Shown here: one piece after another, positions 13,526-19,512 of the stretch
Position numbering within the stretch: the stretch's first letter is position 1
Layout of the letters: each line of letters begins with the position of its first letter
From: CALHVX01 sp038757945
GTDB lineage: Bacteria; Pseudomonadota; Gammaproteobacteria; Pseudomonadales; Azotimanducaceae
Reading direction: 5' to 3'
Assembly (NCBI GenBank): GCA_038757945.1
Contig: JBCDGJ010000091.1
Coordinates: forward strand, 1 to 19,512
Length of the DNA: 19,512 nucleotides
Made by a program: the position numbers and the translations under genes
Notes under the pieces: generated by a model
What the model was told of the DNA's origin: nothing
Database searches by the model: none
What the model saw: the letters and a program-made list of their open reading frames with translations, nothing else

Positions 13526-15128
13526 ATCCCTCGCACAGCCGGGCGGTGCCCTGAATGCGGGGTTCGCTTTCTTCGTCGACTGTGTCGTCAACCTGTTCAT
13601 TCTGGCGGCCCTGCTACGCGGCACCTTCGGCTTTCCGTCAGAGGTCGTGTTCGGAACGATCGTGCCGGGCTGCGCCGTCGCGATCCTGGCCGGGAACGTG
13701 CTGCTTGATCTGTATACCCGGACACTTGTCCGGCAGAGTGGCAATCAGGCCATGACAACCATTCCGATCGGTCTGGACATCGCAACGACCTTTGCCATGG
13801 CGTTTCTGATCCTCGGTCCGGTCTACCTCGCGAACGAAGCGGAGCTCGGCGCCGTAGCGGCCGGCGAGCTGGCCTGGCAGGTTGGTGTCGCCGTGACCTT
13901 CTGGATCGGGCTGATCAAGCTGCTGTATGCGCAGGCGGGGGAGCTGATCCAGCGTATCGTCCCGACCGGTGCGGCCATGGGCACGCTGTCGGGCATCGCG
14001 CTGGCGTGGATGGGCGCCGAAGCGGTGCTCGGCATCTTTCAGCTCCCGGAGATTGGCCTGCTGGCCTTGGGGGTGATGATTTACGCCCTCATGGCCGGGC
14101 ACCGTCTGCCCCTCAAGGTGCCTGGAGCCCTCGCCGCAATCGGGCTCGGCACGCTGCTGTTTTATGCCATTGCGTTGAGCGGGCTCAGCCCGTCCTATCA
14201 GCTGCCGCTGATCAAGCCGCTTGGTACGGCGTTGCCGGACTTCGCCCTGTCAGCGGTGCTGTCCTCTTTCGACGAGAACCTGATCTACCTTGGCGTGGCG
14301 CTGCCGCTCGCGCTCCTGTCGTCCATTGGTTGCATCAACATTGTGCGCGCTGCGCTGCTGGTCGGGGACCAGTACGGAACCCGCAGCGTGCTGCGGATCG
14401 ATGCGGCGGCGACACTCATCGGCGCGCTGTTCGGCGGCGTCGTGCAGACCACGGCCTATCTCGGTCATGCCACTTACAAGCGTATGGGGGCACGGCAGAC
14501 CTATACGTTGGTCACGGGTGCGGTCATCGTGTTCCTGGCGCTCGGCGGCGGCATTGGCTTCGCGGCCAGTGCCATACCGGATGCAGTGCTGAAGTCGATC
14601 CTGATCGTCGTTGCAGCGGACATCGTTCGCGTTTCCTTTCTATCCGTGGAGTCGCGAGAGGCACCGAGCTTTCTGTTCGCCCTGATACCCGCGGTGTTCG
14701 CCCTGTGCTACAGCAAGCTCGAGGTGCTGTTCAATCGGGCGGCCGCAGAGATCTCGACGCTTGGCGGGGATCTCGTGGCAACCCTGGACTTCGCCTACAT
14801 GGATGCCTACCTGATCCTGGGTGCGCTGTCCCGGGGCTACATTCTGACCAGCATGGTCTGGGCTACGATGGTGACCTGCGTGATCGAGCGGCGGATGCTC
14901 GGCGCTGCAACCGTTGCCCTGCTGTGCTCCGGGTTCAGCCTTGTCGGGCTGATCCACTCGGTCGCGCCGAGCTCGGCCATGTATCTGCCGTGGATGCTCG
15001 ACGAGTTCGGGCGGGCGGCCGTGCTGCCCTGGCGTTTTGCCGGGGCTTATCTGCTGCTGGCGCTGCTGTTTCTCGCCCTGTCGCGGATCGTGCCCGCGCA
15101 GCGGACCGACGCGCACGGGGTGCACTGA
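13500..15128 (+). CDS. NCS2-like multi-pass permease
   Basis: A 542-residue integral membrane protein with about 12-14 predicted helices throughout. The region IGCINIVRAALLVGDQYGTRSVLRIDAAATLIGALFGGVVQTTAYLGHATYKRMGAR holds the D...T..GA.FG..xQTT.Y pattern of the NCS2 (xanthine/uracil/AzgA-like) or related SulP transporters, in which the first half is repeated inverted. Family members move nucleobases by proton or sodium symport, but the substrate motif here (VVQTTAYLGH) differs from the purine and uracil signatures I know, so the cargo is open. There is no STAS domain at the C-terminus, against SulP. The start overlaps the SET gene by 26 nt; I see no better internal start. Confidence 0.7.
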   Translation: MITATTGTESLAQPGGALNAGFAFFVDCVVNLFILAALLRGTFGFPSEVVFGTIVPGCAVAILAGNVLLDLYTRTLVRQSGNQAMTTIPIGLDIATTFAMAFLILGPVYLANEAELGAVAAGELAWQVGVAVTFWIGLIKLLYAQAGELIQRIVPTGAAMGTLSGIALAWMGAEAVLGIFQLPEIGLLALGVMIYALMAGHRLPLKVPGALAAIGLGTLLFYAIALSGLSPSYQLPLIKPLGTALPDFALSAVLSSFDENLIYLGVALPLALLSSIGCINIVRAALLVGDQYGTRSVLRIDAAATLIGALFGGVVQTTAYLGHATYKRMGARQTYTLVTGAVIVFLALGGGIGFAASAIPDAVLKSILIVVAADIVRVSFLSVESREAPSFLFALIPAVFALCYSKLEVLFNRAAAEISTLGGDLVATLDFAYMDAYLILGALSRGYILTSMVWATMVTCVIERRMLGAATVALLCSGFSLVGLIHSVAPSSAMYLPWMLDEFGRAAVLPWRFAGAYLLLALLFLALSRIVPAQRTDAHGVH

Positions 15129-15223
15129 CTGCGCAGACAGGTGTTTGGCTGAGCGCTTGCGGCCAGCTGTGCGCGAACAGGTAACTGAGGCAGAATTGAG
15201 GCTTCAGCAGAGGAGAGCCTGTC

Positions 15224-15952
15224 ATGACCAACGGTGTTGCTTTTGTTACGGGTGCGGCATCGGGTATCGGTGCTGCGGTCGCGCGCCGGCTCACGGCGGA
15301 CGGCGCGCGCGTCGCGGTCTGCGATATCAACGACGCGGCGGGAAAGGAGCTGGCGGCAGAGTTGGGCGGTGTTTACATCCCCTGCGACGTGACGCAGCTC
15401 GGCAGCGTGGAAGCGGCGGTCGAACGCTGCGTCGAGCAGCTGGGTGTGCCGACGTATGCTCACCTGAACGCCGGGATCATGACCGTGCCTACCGGTGATC
15501 CGTACCTGCCGATCGAAGCCGTATCCGAGGCGCAGTACCGCAGGATCGTCGGCGTCAATCTCGACGGCGTGTTCCACGGTACCAAGGTGTTGCTGCCGCG
15601 TCTGCGGGACCAGGGCGGCGCGATCACTATCACCGCGTCTACAGCCGGGCTCACCGTCGTTGCCGTTGATCCAATGTACACGGCAACGAAGTACGCGCTG
15701 GTCGGCTTTGCGCGCGCGGTTTCCGCGGCAAATGACGGGGGCAACGTTCGCATCAACGCCATCTGCCCCGGCGTAGTGGACACGGCCATCGTGCCGGATG
15801 ATTTCCGCAAGCCGGAGTTCGGCATGATGCCGGCAGAGCTCATGGCTGAGGAGGTATTCGATCTGCTCTGCAATGGCGCCAACGGCGAGATCCGGGTCAA
15901 GAATGCGGCCGACCGGCCGGCGTTCACCGTCGACATCCCCAGCCTCAGCTGA
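15224..15952 (+). CDS. Short-chain dehydrogenase/reductase (SDR)
   Basis: A 242-residue classical SDR using NAD(P)H. TGAASGIG (residues 9-16) is the dinucleotide-binding turn, CDIND (33-37) with an Asp at the end of strand two favours NAD over NADP, LNAG (81-84) stabilises the sheet, and Asn112, Ser139, Tyr152 and Lys156 form the catalytic tetrad (YTATK). ICPGVVDTAI follows as usual. The AGAGGAGA ribosome site fixes the start. Substrate cannot be read from sequence. It stands alone on the plus strand, 95 nt after the permease, and converges on the GNAT gene 10 nt away. Confidence 0.9.
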   Translation: MTNGVAFVTGAASGIGAAVARRLTADGARVAVCDINDAAGKELAAELGGVYIPCDVTQLGSVEAAVERCVEQLGVPTYAHLNAGIMTVPTGDPYLPIEAVSEAQYRRIVGVNLDGVFHGTKVLLPRLRDQGGAITITASTAGLTVVAVDPMYTATKYALVGFARAVSAANDGGNVRINAICPGVVDTAIVPDDFRKPEFGMMPAELMAEEVFDLLCNGANGEIRVKNAADRPAFTVDIPSLS

Positions 15953-15962
15953 GCTCGATGCG

Positions 15963-16442
15963 CTACAACGGTTTGGCCATAGCGTAATTGTGCATGGCGA
16001 CACCCTGAATGGTGAGTGACCGGCGCTCCTGCACCTCGAAGCCCCTGCGCTGGAAAAAACGCCGCGCCGCCTCGCTCGCTTCTACGAAGACTCGCTCGAG
16101 GTTGCGGTGGCGGGCCAGGGTTTCAAGCTCGTCGTAGAGCGCTGCCGCGGCGCCGGTCCCCGCCCATTCCGGCCGGCAGTACAGGTGATCGAGGTGTCCG
16201 TTCATCTCCAGATCGATGTAGGCCACGATCTCTGCACGGCGATCCAGACTGACGAAGGTGGTTCGCCCGTCGGTACAGCGTGCGTGGATAGCCGCGACCG
16301 TCGGGCCCTGCCGGATCCAGGCAGCAACCTGTTCCGGCGTGTAGTCCCGCCTGCCCAGCCCGCGGATGGATGCCTCGAAAACGGCTTTCAATGCCGGGGC
16401 GTCCCCGTCCCGGTAGGTCCTGATGCGCAGTGTTTGCGCCAT
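15963..16442 (-). CDS. GNAT-family N-acetyltransferase
   Basis: A 159-residue protein with the acetyl-CoA-binding loop RPEWAGTGAAAALYDEL in motif A, preceded by the strand HLDHLYC, and a C-terminal EASEAARRFFQRRGFEVQERR of the GNAT type. The start is set by a strong TAAGGAGGACC about 7 nt upstream on the minus strand. It would move an acetyl group to an amine; small-molecule or drug-like acceptors are common, but no substrate is predicted. It lies 53 nt after the serine hydrolase on the same strand and may be its operon partner. Confidence 0.85.
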   Translation of the reverse strand: MAQTLRIRTYRDGDAPALKAVFEASIRGLGRRDYTPEQVAAWIRQGPTVAAIHARCTDGRTTFVSLDRRAEIVAYIDLEMNGHLDHLYCRPEWAGTGAAAALYDELETLARHRNLERVFVEASEAARRFFQRRGFEVQERRSLTIQGVAMHNYAMAKPL

Positions 16443-16495
16443 TGCAGCGGTCCTCCTTAACGGTTCGCCGAGCAGCGAACGGCATCTGGCCTGGC

Positions 16496-17962
16496 TCAGC
16501 CGCCGGCCGCTGTACCAGAGGACGATGGCGCTTCGGTCGCCGTGATTGCCGCGCGGACCCGGGCCAGAAAGGCTGGCCCGTCAAAGCGGTTGCCGCTGTA
16601 GTCGTAGCCGCGTCGCACGATGACGAGATCATCCTGCGGCTGCAGCAGGATCAGCTGCCCGCGATTGCCGAGCGCCGCATGTGCGCCGGCACCAACGCCG
16701 GGAAACGCGTCGAGCAACCAGAACTGAGCGCCGTAGCCGCGACGCGGCGTGGTCGTAGTCCGGGCGGGCGCCGACGGCTGTGCTGCGGCTGGTGTTCTCA
16801 CATAGTCGGCCCATCCCCTCGGCAGCAACCGCTTGCCCTGCCAGACGCCGTCGTTCAGATAGAGCAGCCCAAGGCGAGCCAGGTCCCGGGCCGTCGTCCA
16901 CACCTGCGAGCTCATCACGAAGTTGCCGTCCCAGTCGGTCTCCGGCACCGTGTGCTGCATGCCGATGGGGTGCAGCAGGGCGCTGAACGGAAACCGCAGA
17001 TAGCGCTCGCGGTCGCCGATCTTCTCGCGCAGCGTCAGCAGCGCCAGCAGGGTGTCGTTGTTCGCGTAGCGCCAGCGATCGCCGGGGGGAGAAACGAGAC
17101 GACGGCGCGGAACCTCCTGCGAAACCAGCCCGCCCCCGAAATAGACTGCATCGGTGCGGTTACCCGCCGGGCCGCTGTCGAGGCCGCTGTTCATGTGCAG
17201 CAGATGCTCGAGGGTGATGGCTTGCCTCGGATCACCCGGCCGCGCCCAGGCGCTGAGCGCCGTCGGTGCGTCGACGGTGAGGAGGCCGCGGTGCACGGCA
17301 GCGCCGATCACGGTTGCGGCGATGCTCTTTGCAACCGACCAGGTTCGTTGCGAGGTATGGGGCGTGTAGCCCGGCAGGTAACGCTCGTTCAGCACCTTGC
17401 CGCCGCTCACGATCAGCACGGCCGAGGTGACGCCGCCGAAGTCGCCGGCAAAGGCGGCTGCCACGGTTCCGTTGAGCCGGGCCTGGGCAGCGCGTTCCGA
17501 TGCGTTCAGGGCCGGCAGCCGATCACCGGCCGGCCAGGGCAGCTCGGCCTGGTTCGGCGGCGGTGCTGCAAACTCGAGCTGCGGCAGGTGGCGAATCGCT
17601 GCGGACGTTGCGCCCGGGGGCAGGCCGGTGCAGCCGAGGTGCGGTCGCCAGGCTGCGATACGCGGTGGCAGGTGATCGCTGTAGCGGACGCTAACGTGTT
17701 GTTCGTCCCGATCAACTTGGGCATTGCCTACCCTGCCGAGCAACGGTGCAAGGTCATCGCTGATGTTGCTGAGCTCCTGAGCGCGGATCAGCGCTTCGGT
17801 CTTGCCGCCATTGAAGATACCGCTGCAGGTGAACTGAGCTTTGTAGCCGGCCGCCAGCGCAAGTTGCTGCACGGTCGGTTCGGAGCGCTGCTGTGCAGGT
17901 GCGGCAGCAGCGGCTGGCAGGAGCAGGGCGCCCGCAAGGAATGCTGCGTTCCGAGCTTTCAT
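16496..17962 (-). CDS. Exported serine beta-lactamase-fold hydrolase (class C/esterase type)
   Basis: A 488-residue protein with a signal peptide (about 1-23). After an N-terminal extension of about 140 residues, the beta-lactamase/transpeptidase-like domain carries SVAK (Ser209, Lys212), YAN (Tyr299, Asn301) and, near the C-terminus, GNRGQ where KTG or HTG is usual. WSVAKSIAATVIG and LEHLLHMNSGL match the class C-like esterase and 6-aminohexanoate-dimer hydrolase branch rather than true AmpC. It probably hydrolyses esters or amides in the periplasm; resistance to beta-lactams is not supported. It starts 27 nt after the XRE regulator gene on the same strand. Confidence 0.85.
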   Translation of the reverse strand: MKARNAAFLAGALLLPAAAAAPAQQRSEPTVQQLALAAGYKAQFTCSGIFNGGKTEALIRAQELSNISDDLAPLLGRVGNAQVDRDEQHVSVRYSDHLPPRIAAWRPHLGCTGLPPGATSAAIRHLPQLEFAAPPPNQAELPWPAGDRLPALNASERAAQARLNGTVAAAFAGDFGGVTSAVLIVSGGKVLNERYLPGYTPHTSQRTWSVAKSIAATVIGAAVHRGLLTVDAPTALSAWARPGDPRQAITLEHLLHMNSGLDSGPAGNRTDAVYFGGGLVSQEVPRRRLVSPPGDRWRYANNDTLLALLTLREKIGDRERYLRFPFSALLHPIGMQHTVPETDWDGNFVMSSQVWTTARDLARLGLLYLNDGVWQGKRLLPRGWADYVRTPAAAQPSAPARTTTTPRRGYGAQFWLLDAFPGVGAGAHAALGNRGQLILLQPQDDLVIVRRGYDYSGNRFDGPAFLARVRAAITATEAPSSSGTAAGG

Positions 17963-17989
17963 AGCATTAGTGCCTCGCCTGTGTAGGTG

Positions 17990-18604
17990 CTAGGGCTCAT
18001 TCGGTGTGACCAGACCTTCGATAGCGAAAGGGGGCATGACGGCTATCACCGGCGCAGCCCGAATGATCTCAACGCTGAATTCTACGGGTCCATCCCCGAC
18101 ATCGATGTGGGCACGGTCCTGGTCTCTGATCGGCCAGCCGAGACACTCGCTGCCGTCCCGGCGGGTAATCAGGCAGCGCTTGTTCCAGGCAAATTCCGGC
18201 ATCGGGTCACCGGCGTACGGCTTGTAGAACACCAGATGATCGAGCATGGGCTGGAAGCGGCGGCTTGCTGCCCAGCGCAGCGCCGCGACGGACTGCATGT
18301 CGCTGATCAGCGGGGGTGCCGGTGTCAGCGCAGGGGAATCTGGCGGCAATGGCTGAATCTGAAACTCCGAGTCGATGACTCCAGTGACGGGGACTTCGAT
18401 GTGCGGGCGAAACAGGGCTCCGATCTCCGTACCGAGCGCGTGGCAGTAGGCGAGGAGCCCATCCACGGTCAGTCGCCGCTGCCCCTTTTCAATGCGGTGG
18501 ATCTGAGCCGGGCTCAAGCTCATCCGTGTCGCAAGCTCAACGGCGGTGATGCCCCGCGATTTGCGCAATGTCCGCAGTCGAGCCGGATCGAAGTGAGACA
18601 GCAT
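17990..18604 (-). CDS. XRE-family transcriptional regulator with extra C-terminal domain
   Basis: A 204-residue protein. Residues about 8-63 form a Cro/CI-type helix-turn-helix: LRTLRKSRGITAVELATRMSLSPAQIHRIEKGQRRLT, with recognition helix around SPAQIHRIEKG. Residues about 80-204 form a second, mostly beta domain (EFAWNKRCLITRRDGSECLG... VEFSVEIIRAAPVIAVMPPF) that I cannot name; it might sense a ligand. It is the first gene of a minus-strand run with the serine hydrolase and GNAT, and is divergent from the TonB-dependent receptor. A perfect palindrome lies 24 nt upstream of its start, next to a TATAAT box, so it probably represses itself and perhaps the receptor. Confidence 0.85.
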   Translation of the reverse strand: MLSHFDPARLRTLRKSRGITAVELATRMSLSPAQIHRIEKGQRRLTVDGLLAYCHALGTEIGALFRPHIEVPVTGVIDSEFQIQPLPPDSPALTPAPPLISDMQSVAALRWAASRRFQPMLDHLVFYKPYAGDPMPEFAWNKRCLITRRDGSECLGWPIRDQDRAHIDVGDGPVEFSVEIIRAAPVIAVMPPFAIEGLVTPNEP

Positions 18605-18627
18605 TTGGGTCTAGTCCGGGGAGAGAA

Positions 18628-18644
18628 ATTACCAATTTGGTAAT
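18628..18644. promoter_or_regulatory. Perfect palindromic operator candidate ATTACCAA-T-TTGGTAAT
   Basis: Perfect 8-bp arms around one central T, in an AT-rich island within GC-rich DNA. It starts 24 nt upstream of the XRE start and abuts the minus-strand -10 box, the usual geometry for an autorepressor site. Confidence 0.7.
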
Positions 18645-18650
18645 ATTATA
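18645..18650 (-). promoter_or_regulatory. Consensus -10 box (TATAAT) for the XRE gene
   Basis: Read on the minus strand, 18650-18645 is TATAAT. A TTGACG at 18677-18672 sits 21 nt upstream, too far for an ordinary -35, so the -35 element is unclear. Confidence 0.5.
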
Positions 18651-18810
18651 GAAGTTTCCGGGCATTTTCAGCGTCAAACTTGCCAAAACATTGATTTTCT
18701 GTGAACAGCGCGTGAGACTCATCCGTGCCTTGACGGTCTGGCTCAGTCGCCTCGTTCGGTCGCAGTACGGTCGACGGTCAGGGCAATACACAGTTAGGAA
18801 GGGGAGCCTA

Positions 18811-19512
18811 ATGATGGAGAGACGACGCTTGAAGCGGGGCGTACGGTCCTTTGGTGGGATCGTGCTGGGACTGATCATGATTGCAACGGGTACGACGACC
18901 GCCCTACCGGTGCTGGCCGAAGAAGCGCTGATCGAGGAGGTTGTGGTCAGTGCACGTCGGCGCTCGGAGTCCATTCAGGATGTGCCGGTATCGGTGACGG
19001 CCATCGAGCGGGAGCTCAGGCAGGCGAACGTCCGGCGCCTGGAAGACGTGCAGAACTTTGCCCCGAACCTCTACATTCGCCGCACGCCGGGCATAGCGAG
19101 CGGGGCTGCGATCAGCATTCGCGGGGTCTCGTCGTTCGAGTCCGACAAGAGTTTCGATCCCGCTATCGGCGTCATGATGGATGGCATGTTCCTGGGAACG
19201 TCCAGCGGCGTGCTGCTGCAGAACTTCGATATCAAGCAGATCGAAATACTGCGTGGACCCCAGGGTACGCTGTTTGGCAAGAACACGACCGGCGGGCTGA
19301 TCAATATCATTCGCGGCGACGTGACCATGGACTGGGGGGCGGACCTCAATGTGACTGCCGGCAACTTCGGCCGCCAGGATTTCAAAGCCGTCGTCAACAT
19401 GCCCATTGTTGGCGACTTTGGAAACACCTCTTTCAGATTGCCGAATACGACTTTGAAGGGGTCGAGGCACCCAATGGAGAAATTTATGGTCCTGAAGATG
19501 CGCGAAAGAAAC
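18811..19512 (+). CDS. TonB-dependent receptor, 5' part, with a probable one-base frameshift
   Basis: The first 234 codons are open to the window end. A signal peptide covers about 1-36, followed by a TonB-box-like IEEVVVSARR (41-50) and the plug domain: IQDVPVSVTAI, LEDVQNFAPNL, ISIRGVSS, VMMDGMFLGT, and IEILRGPQGTLFGKNTTGGLINI (145-167). Such receptors import large or scarce ligands, powered by TonB-ExbB-ExbD. Up to about SFRL (210, position 19440) the text is receptor-like; after that this frame gives low-quality sequence, while the +3 frame from 19431 reads EYDFEGVEAPNGEIYG, which looks like the proper continuation. One missing base near 19440 would join them as SFRLAEYDFEG. This is either a broken gene or a sequencing error near the contig end. 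Substrate is unknown; it faces the XRE regulator. Confidence 0.85.
   Translation, partial: MMERRRLKRGVRSFGGIVLGLIMIATGTTTALPVLAEEALIEEVVVSARRRSESIQDVPVSVTAIERELRQANVRRLEDVQNFAPNLYIRRTPGIASGAAISIRGVSSFESDKSFDPAIGVMMDGMFLGTSSGVLLQNFDIKQIEILRGPQGTLFGKNTTGGLINIIRGDVTMDWGADLNVTAGNFGRQDFKAVVNMPIVGDFGNTSFRLPNTTLKGSRHPMEKFMVLKMRERN

Larger units (their letters stand above)
18605..18810. other. Divergent intergenic region, XRE regulator and TonB-dependent receptor
   Basis: This 206-nt gap contains the palindrome and -10 box listed above. Toward the receptor I see TTGATT (18691) and TTGACG (18730) but no matching -10. The receptor's ribosome site AAGGGGAG lies at about 18799-18806. Confidence 0.5.

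Noticed and set aside
14006..15184. Plus-strand 392-codon open frame
   Set aside because: Out-of-frame shadow of the permease, Arg/Gly-rich with no hydrophobic helices.
16496..17962. Antibiotic-resistance beta-lactamase
   Set aside because: The C-terminal KTG-type motif is altered and the sequence looks like the esterase or amide-hydrolase branch, so the fold does not justify a resistance claim.
16430..17986. Plus-strand 518-codon open frame
   Set aside because: Antisense to the serine hydrolase, which carries SVAK and YAN motifs and a signal peptide.

Overview
The window is a GC-rich, gene-dense stretch of a Gram-negative chromosome. Lipoprotein and Sec signal peptides, a SPOR-like envelope protein, a lytic transglycosylase, a TonB-dependent receptor and ornithine-lipid acyltransferases point to a gammaproteobacterium, probably a free-living or marine lineage. 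That assignment is inference from protein style; no rRNA or other marker gene is present.

Layout. (1) 31-5223: seven plus-strand genes, nearly all overlapping by 1-20 nt: lipoprotein, ExbB/TolQ/MotA-like membrane protein, ExbD-like membrane-anchored protein with a TonB-like Pro/Glu linker, two-domain exported protein, SPOR-like anchored protein, SLT lytic transglycosylase and a small exported protein. They read as one operon for a proton-motive-force-linked envelope or peptidoglycan machine. (2) 5251-7641: DUF900-type alpha/beta hydrolase, PlsC/OlsA-type acyltransferase and a four-helix membrane protein, all plus strand. (3) 7742-11108: ATP-grasp ligase (-), exported START-domain protein (+), DoxX-like membrane protein (-), and an OlsB-type N-acyltransferase (-). 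With the PlsC-type gene, the last suggests ornithine-lipid synthesis. (4) 11109-11367: regulatory-looking gap with a 16-bp tandem repeat and a run of inverted repeats. (5) 11368-12353: DinB-like protein (+), a strong hairpin, then a convergent ArsC/Spx-like gene (-) with an in-frame TGA exactly where the first cysteine of its CxxC redox motif belongs. It is best read as a selenoprotein. (6) 12633-15128: tightly overlapping trio: exported PTP-like phosphatase, minimal SET-domain protein, NCS2-like permease. (7) 15224-15952 SDR oxidoreductase (+), converging on (8) 18604-15963, a minus-strand run of XRE regulator, serine beta-lactamase-fold hydrolase and GNAT acetyltransferase. (9) 18811-end: 5' part of a TonB-dependent receptor, divergent from the XRE gene across a perfect 17-bp palindrome; its reading frame appears shifted by one base near 19440.

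The most notable items are the predicted selenoprotein, whose redox active site a standard gene caller would lose, and the ExbB/ExbD-like plus SPOR plus lytic transglycosylase operon. No CRISPR array, insertion sequence, tRNA or rRNA was found. No gap between called genes exceeds 300 bases.
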